A stretch of 64,000 nucleotides of DNA from Steroidobacter agaridevorans. Lineage in GTDB: Bacteria; Pseudomonadota; Gammaproteobacteria; Steroidobacterales; Steroidobacteraceae. The notes under the pieces are model-generated. The model was not told the DNA's origin, did no database searches, and was given only the letters and a program-made list of their open reading frames with translations. Where the stretch lies: NCBI RefSeq assembly GCF_009932555.1, contig NZ_BLJO01000003.1, positions 496,001 through 560,000 on the forward strand. The letters are read 5' to 3'. This document shows, in pieces, positions 51,036 to 59,442 of this stretch (the first letter of the stretch is position 1; every line of letters begins with the position of its first letter). A program made the translations under genes and the position numbers.

Positions 51036-53489
51036 ATGATCCGAAACAAAAAGGCGCTGAAACATGCGGTGGGCGGCGCCATTGTCGCTGGCCTGACTGT
51101 ATCGGCGCTGCCCGCGGCGCGAGCGCAAGACGCTGCGCTTCGGGAAGCCGCCGACAGCCCTGTCATCACCGAAGTCTTCGTGACCGCTCGTCGTCGCGAA
51201 GAAAGCTTGCAGGATGTGCCTTTGTCGATAGCCGCGATCGGCGGCGAGGATCTGGAACAGCGCAATGTGACCGACCTGCGGCAGGTGAACGGTCAGATTC
51301 CCAATGTAGTGATCGCGACCAGTCAGTTTTCAGGGACCGTGGGCAGCCAGTTTCGCATGCGCGGCGTCCCTGGTGTCGTCGTCTACCAGGACGGCGCACC
51401 TTTCGAAGGCGGAGCGTTACCGAACCTCACGGACATCGAGCGCGTGGAGGTGCTCCGCGGACCCCAGGGCACGCTCTTCGGGCGCTCCGCCATCGGCGGC
51501 GCCATCCAACTCGTCACCCGCAAGCCGCAAGATGAATTCTCGCTCGATATGCATACGGCGTTTGGTTCCAAGAACCGCGTTGACGTATCGGGCAATCTCA
51601 ATGTTCCGATCACCGACGAACTGTTCGTGAAGTTGACCGCCGCAAGCATGGAGCGTGACGGCTACGTGTCCAGCACCAACGTCGATACCCTGTTCGGCAG
51701 CCAGGACGACAAGCTCGGCAGGCTCGACGTGCTGTGGCGGCCGATCAAAGATTTTGAAGTGCGTGCGCAGTATGCCCGGACTGAAAACAAGAGCAGTGGC
51801 GTGCCGTACGTCAACCTGAACCTGCTGCCGGTTTGCAATGACGGGCAGGCGCCGGCGAACTGGTTCAGCGGCGATGGCGTGCAGATCTTCTTCGCTCCGA
51901 ACGCTTACTGCCTCTACACCTCTGTCGATCTCGATCCCAGCACTCCCGGAGTGCAGGCGTTCAACGATGAGTTTCATTCCTACGGGGCGCAGCAGAGATA
52001 TCTCAATACCATCGACACAGCGGATGCCGGCTGGCGTCAGACCTACGACGACGTGCGCGTCGATATGACCTGGAATCTCAACAGCACGATGACCGTCAGG
52101 GCCCTGGGATCGCGACGTTGGGGCACCGGCCATTCCTACGAGGATCTGGACGGCACGGGGCTCGATCTTTGGGTGAATCAGCTGCCGTTCTTCACCGAGC
52201 GCAGCGATCTGCGTACCGGCGAGTTGCAGTTCATCTACAGTGGCTCGCGCCTGAGCGGTACAACGGGTGTGTATTGGGAGAAGGCGCCGGGCGCCAACGG
52301 CAGGCGTATCAATTGGATCAATAACGATCTGCTGCAGTCCCCCGCGCTGGCCGCGGCGGCCAATGCAGCGTACCCCGGAAGCGCCGTCAATCCGCTGTTC
52401 GGCGGCCATCCGGAAAGCGGCCCGCAACTGCTCGGCAATGGCTTCATCGGCATCAGTCGCACGGCGACCGAGCAATTCGCCGCGTTTTCGGAGTGGACCG
52501 TCGAAGTGACGGAAGGGCTGCGCCTGACCGGCGGTTTGCGCTACACGGAGCAGGACACCACCGAGACCAGCTATAAAGCCAATCCCTTCGGTGGCGATCA
52601 GTCGCTGCATCCTGTGCCGGCCTTGTATCAGGATTTGATCCCGGGTGCGGATTACTACGCGGGCACGGGAGTTCCGGAAGTCGACAAGTCCACCGTGACT
52701 CAGTGGACGCCGCGGTTCTCCCTGCAATACGAGTTCACGCCGCAGATCATGATGTACGCGACGTACTCGAAAGGGGCGGGCACCGGCGGCACCATCGTCA
52801 ACGTCGATGAGGCGGACCCACAGATCATCGCGCTCGGCCTGTCGGACTATCAAACGCTGCCGGAGGAGGTCAAAAACTACGAGCTCGGACTGCGCTCGGA
52901 ATTCTTCGGCAACACGCTCCGGTTCAACGCAACTGTCTTCTACGATGAATTCACCAACCTGGAGTTGTCCGAAGAGCTCGTGCCGGGGCGCTTGTTCGAC
53001 GCCAACGCGGACGCCGAGATCAAGGGCGTCGAGATCGAAGGCGTGTGGCAGGCGACCGATGCGCTCGCTCTGAACTATGGCCTTGGCTGGATCGATGCGA
53101 AGTACACCGATCGCGGCACGACTCGCAATCTGGAGCCCGGCTCGGCGCTGGCGCTGGCGCCGGAGTTCAGCTACGCACTCGGCGCGCAATACGGTTGGAA
53201 GTTGACGAGTGGAGAATTGACTCTGCGCGGGGACTACACGTGGCAGGACTCGCAGATGTCGGCCGTCGACCGGATCACTGCATACGAGATACCCGATTTC
53301 GGTCTGCTGAGTGCGCGGTTGGCGTACTCACCCAGCGGCGCCAACTGGGACGTGGCGCTATCGGGGACGAATCTCACCGGCGAGTACTACATCATGAGCG
53401 CGTTCTATCAGCCGCAGACGACGGCAGTGAGCGCCACCGTGGGGCGCCCGAGAGAAGTCGCTCTCTCTTTCAACGTTCGATTCGAGTAG
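51036..53489 (+). CDS. TonB-dependent receptor (FepA/FhuA-like, small-molecule type)
   Basis: An 817-residue outer-membrane receptor starting at ATG 51036 after GGGGG; the open frame extends back to 50940 without a signal peptide. The leader (HAVGGAIVAGLTVSALPAARAQ) is followed by the TonB box region ITEVFVTARRREESLQDVPLSI, the plug (LRQVNGQIPNVVIATSQFSG, RMRGVPGVVVYQDGAPFEGGALPNLTDIERVEVLRGPQGTLFGRSAIGGAI as ~50 residues) and a 22-strand barrel. The DVPLSI-type start places it with receptors for siderophores, aromatics or terpenoids rather than the sugar type at 31790. It likely imports the substrate of the oxygenase operon. Confidence 0.9.
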   Translation: MIRNKKALKHAVGGAIVAGLTVSALPAARAQDAALREAADSPVITEVFVTARRREESLQDVPLSIAAIGGEDLEQRNVTDLRQVNGQIPNVVIATSQFSGTVGSQFRMRGVPGVVVYQDGAPFEGGALPNLTDIERVEVLRGPQGTLFGRSAIGGAIQLVTRKPQDEFSLDMHTAFGSKNRVDVSGNLNVPITDELFVKLTAASMERDGYVSSTNVDTLFGSQDDKLGRLDVLWRPIKDFEVRAQYARTENKSSGVPYVNLNLLPVCNDGQAPANWFSGDGVQIFFAPNAYCLYTSVDLDPSTPGVQAFNDEFHSYGAQQRYLNTIDTADAGWRQTYDDVRVDMTWNLNSTMTVRALGSRRWGTGHSYEDLDGTGLDLWVNQLPFFTERSDLRTGELQFIYSGSRLSGTTGVYWEKAPGANGRRINWINNDLLQSPALAAAANAAYPGSAVNPLFGGHPESGPQLLGNGFIGISRTATEQFAAFSEWTVEVTEGLRLTGGLRYTEQDTTETSYKANPFGGDQSLHPVPALYQDLIPGADYYAGTGVPEVDKSTVTQWTPRFSLQYEFTPQIMMYATYSKGAGTGGTIVNVDEADPQIIALGLSDYQTLPEEVKNYELGLRSEFFGNTLRFNATVFYDEFTNLELSEELVPGRLFDANADAEIKGVEIEGVWQATDALALNYGLGWIDAKYTDRGTTRNLEPGSALALAPEFSYALGAQYGWKLTSGELTLRGDYTWQDSQMSAVDRITAYEIPDFGLLSARLAYSPSGANWDVALSGTNLTGEYYIMSAFYQPQTTAVSATVGRPREVALSFNVRFE

Positions 53490-53504
53490 GTCACGGAGAC
53501 AACG

Positions 53505-55142
53505 ATGCGAACGATGCTTTGTCTGCTGCTGGCCTTCACGAGTAGCGTCGCCTGGTCGCAGGCGAATTCCCCTGCGACGCAGGCCATCGAAGCTGCCGCC
53601 GAGGCACTGGGCGGCAAGCAACGCATCGAGGCGGTGAAAACGCTGAAGATCCTGGGCTACGGACAGCTCGCGTACCAGGACGGGGGCGGCAACATCTCGA
53701 GCTCGCCCCTGGCGCCGCAGAAGTGGATCAACATCAACGCGCACCAGCGGACCCTCGATTTTCCAAACGAACGGATGCGTCTGCAGCAGCGCAATGTGCA
53801 GGATTTCGTATTCGCCTACGATCGAAACATGACGGGCGCCGTGCGGCTCGATCAGTCACTCGATGGAGATATCGCGTACAACGTCGGCCCGGATGGCAAA
53901 TCGGTGCGTGCGTCGGAAGGAACGATGCGAGCACGGCGCATCGAGATGCTGAACAACCCTGTGTCGATCGTGCGCGCCGCACTCGACCCGCGGGCGAAGC
54001 TCGGACGCTTGACGCGAGACGGTTCGGTAAACATCGTCGACTTCACGACAAAGCATGGAGAGCAGATGTCGCTGGCGCTCGATGTGCAGACCCATCTGCC
54101 AGCATGGGTGAGCTGGGTCGCTCCGCACGCAAACTTCGGCGATGTCACGTACCGCACGAACTTCGTGGGCTATCAGCGCGAGGGCGATCGGGACCGCACG
54201 CCGATCCTGCTGCCGAGCGGCTACAACACCGTGAGCGACTTTAGAAACGTCGTTCAATACAAACTCTATGTTGATAAGTATGTGATCGACGCGCCTGAGG
54301 ATTCCCTGCCGGGCGCCACACAACAGATGATTGCCGCGGCCGTGCCGCCCGACGCGGAACGACCGAACGTCGAGGCGGTGCCGGTGGCGAAGGGCGTGTG
54401 GTATTTGAAGGGCCGGGGTAATTCGACGCTGTTCGAGTTCGACGACCATCTCGTCCTGTACGAGGCCTATGGCAGCGAGAGCAACGCGCTCGCCATCATT
54501 GCCAAGGCTCGCCAGACTGTACCCAACAAGCCACTGACACACGTCATTCTCTCGCATCATCATATCGACCATACGGGTGGTCTGCGTGCCGCGGTCTCCG
54601 AAGGGCTCACGGTCATCGCCAATCGCGAAAATGTGGCTTACGTGCAGGAAGTCACGTCGCGTCCTGCAAGGCATTTCCCCGATGCGCTGGCGCGCAGCGG
54701 ACGCAAGGCGAACGTAGTCGCGGTGGACGATCGTCTGGAGCTCAAGGATGGCTCGATGACGGTGCAAGTACTGCGCGTGATTGGCAACAGCCATTTCGCC
54801 GATGGGCTGATCGCGTATGTCGCACGTGACCGCCTGGTCGCCGAGGGCGACTTGGTCGATGAGGGCTGGAACCTTGTCTGGTGGGGAAACAGCTATCCGG
54901 ATACCGTCAACTTCTGGAAGCTCGAGGTCGAGTGGGATCTTCCCGTCCACGGCAATATTCATACATACAGCGAAGTCATCGCCATGCTGAAGAAGCAGAC
55001 ACACGGAGCGGAGTTGTTGTGTGCCCGCGCGCGAGGGGCCGAGCTTTCAGTCCAAGGCTGCCCGGTTAGCAATACTCTAGATCAGTATGGGCACGACGGT
55101 TCGTTGCCAGTACCAACGGATTCCTTTTCTGCCCGACCCTGA
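53505..55142 (+). CDS. Secreted MBL-fold metallo-hydrolase with N-terminal extension
   Basis: A 545-residue protein with signal peptide MRTMLCLLLAFTSSVAWSQA. Residues 25-270 form a beta-rich domain of unknown type. The metallo-beta-lactamase fold starts near residue 285 and carries the zinc motif LSHHHIDHTGG. Further ligand-like residues are in GNSHFADG and EGDLVDEG. The C-terminal extension after HTYSE is short. Similar proteins with this long N-terminal part occur beside TonB receptors in sphingomonads and related bacteria. It starts 16 bases after the receptor stop, so it shares the operon. Substrate unknown; lactone, ester or phosphate hydrolysis are all possible. Confidence 0.8.
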   Translation: MRTMLCLLLAFTSSVAWSQANSPATQAIEAAAEALGGKQRIEAVKTLKILGYGQLAYQDGGGNISSSPLAPQKWININAHQRTLDFPNERMRLQQRNVQDFVFAYDRNMTGAVRLDQSLDGDIAYNVGPDGKSVRASEGTMRARRIEMLNNPVSIVRAALDPRAKLGRLTRDGSVNIVDFTTKHGEQMSLALDVQTHLPAWVSWVAPHANFGDVTYRTNFVGYQREGDRDRTPILLPSGYNTVSDFRNVVQYKLYVDKYVIDAPEDSLPGATQQMIAAAVPPDAERPNVEAVPVAKGVWYLKGRGNSTLFEFDDHLVLYEAYGSESNALAIIAKARQTVPNKPLTHVILSHHHIDHTGGLRAAVSEGLTVIANRENVAYVQEVTSRPARHFPDALARSGRKANVVAVDDRLELKDGSMTVQVLRVIGNSHFADGLIAYVARDRLVAEGDLVDEGWNLVWWGNSYPDTVNFWKLEVEWDLPVHGNIHTYSEVIAMLKKQTHGAELLCARARGAELSVQGCPVSNTLDQYGHDGSLPVPTDSFSARP

Positions 55143-55170
55143 CTTCAAGGGGCGGCGCGCCGCCTGTGGA

Positions 55171-55446
55171 TCACCAGCATTTGCGCGCCGCCATCAGCAC
55201 ATCCACCGCGTGATCGCCGAACTTCAGGGCAGCGGGCAACGAAAGGGTGCCGAGCTGTTGCTGTATGCGGAACCAGCCGGTGAGCAGCGACATCAGATCG
55301 AGTGCCACTTGACGCGGATCGCTCGCCGGTCGTTTTTCGGTGCGTGAATAGGTGGCGATATCGGACGACAGCAAGTCGCTCATGTGAGCGTGCCGGGACT
55401 TCTCTAGCGGACGTGCTATCTCCGCCGGAGCACAGGATCCGAGCAA
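55171..55446 (-). pseudogene. C-terminal remnant of a TetR-type regulator
   Basis: The minus-strand frame reads ARPLEKSRHAHMSDLLSSDIATYSRTEKRPASDPRQVALDLMSLLTGWFRIQQQLG and ends with a helix (ALKFGDHAVDVLMAARKCW), given here as ~90 residues. This looks like the ligand-binding end of a TetR protein. The DNA-binding N-terminus is missing and the frame runs into a TonB receptor fragment on the other strand. I treat it as a truncated relic. Confidence 0.45.
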
Positions 55447-55738
55447 CCCGTTCGACAGCGTGGACAGCTACGCAATGTTGAACCTCTATACGGGCGTTCG
55501 CGACTCCGAGGGTCAATGGGAGGTGACTCTGTTCGCGAAGAACATCTTCGATGAAGAGGTCGTTCTCAACAGCAGCGCCGGCCCACAGACGACGAATCTA
55601 AGCACGCTGCGCTTCGGGCCTGGCGGCACTATCGTCGGCAGTACGTCGTCCGCGTTTGCCTCCCCGTACTACAGCGTCAACGTACTGCAGGAGCGGGAGA
55701 TCGGACTCACGCTGCGAGTCGGGTTTGGAACTCGCTGA
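55436..55738 (+). pseudogene. C-terminal remnant of a TonB-dependent receptor
   Basis: The frame from about 55436 reads DPSNPFDSVDSYAMLNLYTG, then WEVTLFAKNIFDEEVVLNS and ends in INVLQEREIGLTLRVGFGTR-like barrel strands (exact end EIGLTLRVGFGTR). These are the last strands of a TonB receptor barrel. No signal peptide, plug or other strands precede it. It is not a copy of either intact receptor's C-terminus as far as I can read. Together with the TetR relic it marks a deletion junction near 55400-55440. Confidence 0.7.
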
Positions 55739-55906
55739 GATGTGCGTCCTGCCCTGAAGTGTTGCAGTGAGCGAAGAGACGTAGTTTCAGCGAAAACCTG
55801 ATTTGAGAAGATGCCGTTGACGATTCCCTGAAGGCCTTGGTAGCTTGGATCCAGGCCTATCGAGTATCTCGATTCCACTGCCGCTTACTCATAACAGGGA
55901 CGTAAA

Positions 55907-56332
55907 ATGACAAGGACATCGTTGATCGGAACGAAGCATGCCTCAACCCAGTCGGAAGTTGCTGCCTGCAGTTCCAAAAATATCGGCCACAGTTTGTTCA
56001 AAGGGCTGTTCATGGCGACCGTGGCAGCTACGATGTTCTGCACGAACGCTCGCGCGGCGGTATGCGAGGGACCTATCGCCGCTGTTGGTGTACACGATGA
56101 GGGGCAGCTCGTCGTGCGTCAGGGAACGCTGAATAGTCCGATCTGGGAAATCTGCAATATCGATGACAGCGCGGGTTACGAAGCGAACGTTGCAACTTGC
56201 AAGGGGTGGCTGGCGATGCTGATCTCAGCGCAGAAGGCCGGCGCGACGGTTCATCTCTACACGCGGTCGACCGCTTGCAATCTCGCTGATTGGGGAATTG
56301 CCGACGTGTACTTTATCGAGGATCGTGGCTGA
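55907..56332 (+). CDS. Small secreted protein, member A of a tandem pair
   Basis: A 141-residue protein whose signal peptide (SLFKGLFMATVAATMFCTNARA) begins about 25 residues in; starts at 55907 (after AGGGACG) or at an internal ATG near 56012 are both possible. The mature ~90 residues contain four Cys in two likely disulfides (VCEG, EICN, ATCKG, TACN), and a helix WLAMLISAQKAGATVHLY followed by a final strand VYFIED. The same helix-strand plan appears in the next gene. It resembles a widespread but uncharacterised gammaproteobacterial family of ~110-residue periplasmic proteins. Function unknown. Confidence 0.6.
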   Translation: MTRTSLIGTKHASTQSEVAACSSKNIGHSLFKGLFMATVAATMFCTNARAAVCEGPIAAVGVHDEGQLVVRQGTLNSPIWEICNIDDSAGYEANVATCKGWLAMLISAQKAGATVHLYTRSTACNLADWGIADVYFIEDRG

Positions 56333-56472
56333 GCTGATGGCCCGATGCTCGACAAGCGAGATCTGAGAAGGATTTGCCCGATCCATTCGCGGGGAAAGAC
56401 AGCGTTGATGCCTGTCAACTCGGCTGGGTCATAGGAAAACACACCATTGCACGGAAGAATGGAAGGGAATTT

Positions 56473-56814
56473 ATGCGAAAGACTCTCTTGCTCGTTGCCG
56501 CCTCGATCTCAATGCTGGCGCCGGTAGCTGACGCCGCAACGCAACTTGTCTTACATGGTCAGCGCACGATTTTTGCTCTTAACACGTATCCCACCATGGC
56601 GGGCGTGCGATTTACGCCCGCACTTCCAGGATTGGAAGGGTGCTCGGTATCCGATACGGTGCACCTCGATTGGACAACGCAGCCTGAGAATAGAAACATG
56701 TACGCCAGCCTGCTTGCCGCGATTGCAGCGGGGCAGAAGATAGTGGTTGGCGTTAGCGGATGCTCCAGCACCGGTGCGGCGCTGATCTATCGAGTAGATA
56801 TAATGATCGACTGA
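56473..56814 (+). CDS. Small secreted protein, member B of a tandem pair
   Basis: A 113-residue protein starting at ATG 56473 after GGAAGGGAA, with signal peptide MRKTLLLVAASISMLAPVADAA. The mature part ends with NMYASLLAAIAAGQKIVVGVSGCSSTGAALIYRVDIMID. This has the same Tyr/Trp-helix-'AxxAG'-strand-Cys-strand layout as the neighbour's LAMLISAQKAGATVHLYTRSTACN segment, so the two are probably ancient paralogues. One further Cys (EGCSVSD) could pair with it. Function unknown. Confidence 0.65.
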   Translation: MRKTLLLVAASISMLAPVADAATQLVLHGQRTIFALNTYPTMAGVRFTPALPGLEGCSVSDTVHLDWTTQPENRNMYASLLAAIAAGQKIVVGVSGCSSTGAALIYRVDIMID

Positions 56815-56993
56815 GGGAGCTGCAGCTTCTCGGCTGCGTCTTGCAGGGGCTAGCGGCCGTAATGGTCGGCCTCATCGGGGGAACTACAGTCGCGCTACCG
56901 GTCACGAGCGTCAATGATGCCTGTGCAGCCGCGGTATTCGTTATCGCGGTCGCGATGTCCATCAACAGAGATCGTTGTACGGGGAGCGAACGC

Positions 56994-57695
56994 ATGACTG
57001 ACCTCACTCGCCGGGAAGTTCTTCGAACAGCCGCTCTCGGAGTCACTATGCTTGCGACTGCCGATGTCGGTGCCCAAGAGAGCACCACTGGAGCTCCCGC
57101 TCCGGCGCTGTCGCGCATGGTCGAGCCAAAGCCTCTGCCGTTCAATGCCAAGAATCTCAACGGGCTTTCAGAGAAGCTCGTCGTCTCGCACTGGGAGAAC
57201 AACTACGCAGGCGCCGTCAAGGCACTGAACGTGGTTCGGGAGAAGTTGCGAGGTCAGTTGGCGTCTCAAGACCCGCCGTACGTCTATAACGATCTAAAGC
57301 GCGAACATCTCATCCGTACCGGCTCAGTCGTATTGCACGAGCTGTATTTCGGCAACCTTGGTGGCGACGGCAAGGCGCCCGCGCAGCTGAGGTCGACGGT
57401 TGCCAAATCGTTCGGAACATTCGATGCCTGGGAAAGTGAGTTCCGGAAGATCGGGCAAGGGCTCGGCGGCGGCTCGGGGTGGGTGGTCCTGGGCTACAAC
57501 GAGCACTTGCAACTGCTCGAGAACTACTGGATGGCCGATCATGCCCACAATCCACCGCATACGCGGCCGGTGCTGGTGATGGACATGTATGAGCATGCCT
57601 ATCACATGGACTTCGGCGCGGCGGCAGCCAAGTACATCGATGCGTTCTTTGCGAATGTGAATTGGGACGAGGTGGCAAAGCGCGTTACGGTGTGA
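56994..57695 (+). CDS. Tat-exported Fe/Mn superoxide dismutase-like protein
   Basis: A 233-residue protein with a twin-arginine signal (LTRREVLRTAALGVTMLATA) and a complete SodA/SodB fold. All four metal ligands are recognisable: His of VVSHWENN, His of VVLHELYFG, and Asp and His of VMDMYEHAYHMDF. However, the residues matching E. coli SodB His30, Tyr34 and Gln69 read as Asn, Ala and Ser. The C-terminal loop has an Asp-His-Ala-His stretch where Mn enzymes place their Gln. Start ATG 56994 follows GGGGAG. It may be a periplasmic SOD with altered chemistry or a SOD-fold protein with another role. Confidence 0.85.
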   Translation: MTDLTRREVLRTAALGVTMLATADVGAQESTTGAPAPALSRMVEPKPLPFNAKNLNGLSEKLVVSHWENNYAGAVKALNVVREKLRGQLASQDPPYVYNDLKREHLIRTGSVVLHELYFGNLGGDGKAPAQLRSTVAKSFGTFDAWESEFRKIGQGLGGGSGWVVLGYNEHLQLLENYWMADHAHNPPHTRPVLVMDMYEHAYHMDFGAAAAKYIDAFFANVNWDEVAKRVTV

Positions 57696-57728
57696 CCCCG
57701 GCGTCGAATGCAAATCAGGTTCTGAAGA

Positions 57729-58055
57729 TCAGAAATCCGCGAACTTTGCTTCGAGAATCTCCGCTTCGGCGGCGCAGCCGATCTCTTTCACGGTCTGGGG
57801 GCTGACGTAGAATTCCTCGCTGAGGACTTTGCCACCGGCGGCGCGCCAACGCACAGTGGTGGCGATGGTTTTGAACGTATGGTCATTGATCAGCCACAAC
57901 CGATTGTTGCGCGCATCGCATGCGCCGTCGCCGTCGAATTTGATTGTGACGAAGCTGCTCGCTTCAGCGCTCTCCATCGCTCGAATCGTGCCCGATCCGA
58001 GGGTCGCCGCCATTCCAAGGCAGCAGACGGCGGCGATTTCCCAGGTCCTTGCCAT
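57729..58055 (-). CDS. Small exported protein of unknown function
   Basis: A 108-residue protein with a signal peptide (IAAVCCLGMAATLGSGTIRA) and a compact mature domain of about 80 residues, FVTIKFDGDGACDARNNRLWLINDH to VKEIGCAAEAEILEAKFADF, with two cysteines likely to pair. It converges with the SOD-like gene 33 bases away. Typical of small periplasmic proteins without known function. Confidence 0.6.
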   Translation of the reverse strand: MARTWEIAAVCCLGMAATLGSGTIRAMESAEASSFVTIKFDGDGACDARNNRLWLINDHTFKTIATTVRWRAAGGKVLSEEFYVSPQTVKEIGCAAEAEILEAKFADF

Positions 58056-58388
58056 GGTCGCTTCGCGGGCAGATCAGCGATCGGCCACGAGCTTGCCGGT
58101 GCGGACTGCCTGAAAATCCAGTGCTGGATTCCGGTGGATGGCTCGCCGCCAGGCGACCACGACACTGATCAATCCCTTCATAACAAACGTTCCCTGTCGT
58201 ACTTTGGAGCCAGTTGGCTACTGGACGCGCATCCTGCGGGCGACAATCTACCGGCGGTTTTCCAAGATGGCTATAGTTTTTGTGACAGGGGAACGGTCGG
58301 CTGAGGCGCTTGTTCGGGCTGGAGACCGCGCATCTGCCAGTCGAAACAGGCTTCCATCCGCACTGCGGTCGCCTGGTGTCGTCGCCAT
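58056..58388. other. Intergenic region, 333 bases
   Basis: This gap between two minus-strand genes holds the upstream region of the small exported protein and the tail beyond the deacetylase gene. I see no convincing gene in either strand and no clear promoter pair or hairpin. Confidence 0.4.
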
Positions 58389-59333
58389 TCACAACCCGAG
58401 CTCGTCCATCCGCTTGCGCTCGTAAGCTTCGTCTTCGGCCGGGTAACGCAGCGCCGCGTCGAGCTTGCCCGACTCCTTGGCCATTGCCCAAAGAATGCTC
58501 TCGCCGGCCGGCAGGATATCGGGCTCGTTCACAAAGATCGGATCCTCGAAGGCTGTTGCAGCGTCGATCAGTCGCCAACCCCGCCGCGCATACATTTGCA
58601 GCAGGTCCGCCAGGAATAGTGCGTTGAGCAGGTTGTGGTGGATGAGGAGCGTGTGCCGGACCGGCCGGTTCAGCACTCGCCGCGCGAGGCTGTCGTAGAA
58701 CTGCGTGCGTTCCCAGATGTGTTCGATGTAGAAGTCCCGATAACCGTCGAGCGGCGCCTGTGGATTCTCTTCCAGGCGCTTGTGTAACCGCGCGTTGATG
58801 GCCCAGTCCGAAGCGTCGACAGTGACATAGCCCATGCGATAGCCGTGCGCCTTCAGGAAAGCGCGCATGCGGTCGCGCTGCTCGGCGGTTGCGCCTTCCT
58901 TCAGATACGGAAACCTGAACAACTTGCGGAACGTCGGGTACGACGCGATCACGGCCTCCGCGCGCAGAACGTCTGCGGAGAACGCTTCGAAATCGACGCG
59001 AGGATAGTTCCAATGCGAGTACGAATGGTTGGCGAGCATGTGGCCAGCCTCGCTCCAGAGTGCGAGGCGTCGCTTGCCGTCAGGGGTGTCGACCCGCTTG
59101 CCGGCGACGAACGCGGCCGCGCGTATTCCTGCCGCCTGCAATGTGGCGAGGATCGCGGCATTCCTGGCATCGGGGTCCAGGCGCGGCGTTTCGACATTGA
59201 CGTCGAAATCGTCGATGGTAATCGCGATTTCAGGTTTGGCGGGTGCTAGTTCGGAGCTGCGGCAACCGAGCAACGCGCCCATCATCATGCCCATACACGC
59301 GCGACGGCTGATCGCAGTTGACGTTGGATTCAT
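58389..59333 (-). CDS. NodB-type polysaccharide deacetylase lipoprotein
   Basis: A 314-residue envelope enzyme. The N-terminus combines a double arginine with a lipobox (SRRACMGMMMGALLGC). The NodB fold starts with IAITIDDFD (motif 1 Asp pair) and has the metal His pair in MLANHSYSHWNYP (HSYSH). LFRFPYLKEG corresponds to motif 3 (RxPY), and a His in LLIHHNLLNALFL to motif 5. Substrates are N- or O-acetylated sugars such as peptidoglycan, chitin or xylan. It is divergent from the blaI-type regulator, with the shared 110-base gap holding the BlaI operator, so deacetylation may be controlled by the same circuit. Confidence 0.85.
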   Translation of the reverse strand: MNPTSTAISRRACMGMMMGALLGCRSSELAPAKPEIAITIDDFDVNVETPRLDPDARNAAILATLQAAGIRAAAFVAGKRVDTPDGKRRLALWSEAGHMLANHSYSHWNYPRVDFEAFSADVLRAEAVIASYPTFRKLFRFPYLKEGATAEQRDRMRAFLKAHGYRMGYVTVDASDWAINARLHKRLEENPQAPLDGYRDFYIEHIWERTQFYDSLARRVLNRPVRHTLLIHHNLLNALFLADLLQMYARRGWRLIDAATAFEDPIFVNEPDILPAGESILWAMAKESGKLDAALRYPAEDEAYERKRMDELGL

Positions 59334-59380
59334 ATATTCGTCTCGTGCGGGGAGGAGGGGCGAGCATCATGACTAAACTC

Positions 59381-59399
59381 TTAGTTGCAGGGCAACTAA
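59381..59399. promoter_or_regulatory. Perfect 19-bp BlaI-type operator
   Basis: TTAGTTGCAGGGCAACTAA: eight-base arms TTAGTTGC (59381-59388) and GCAACTAA (59392-59399) flank AGG. An additional TTAGTTA half-site lies just downstream (59404-59410) and ACTAAAC just upstream (59372-59378). It sits in the divergent gap, 44 bases before the repressor start, and resembles the AT-rich dyads bound by BlaI/MecI proteins. Confidence 0.75.
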
Positions 59400-59442
59400 T
59401 TCTTTAGTTACGATGCGTGCGCCATTTGCAGAGGCGACATTC

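Noticed and set aside
51417-53189. 590-codon frame opposite the second TonB receptor
   Set aside because: No start signals or domain features; explained by GC-rich codon usage of the sense gene.
55460-55738. Independent 92-residue gene
   Set aside because: The sequence is the last strands of a TonB receptor and homology continues upstream of the first Met without a start, so it is a fragment.
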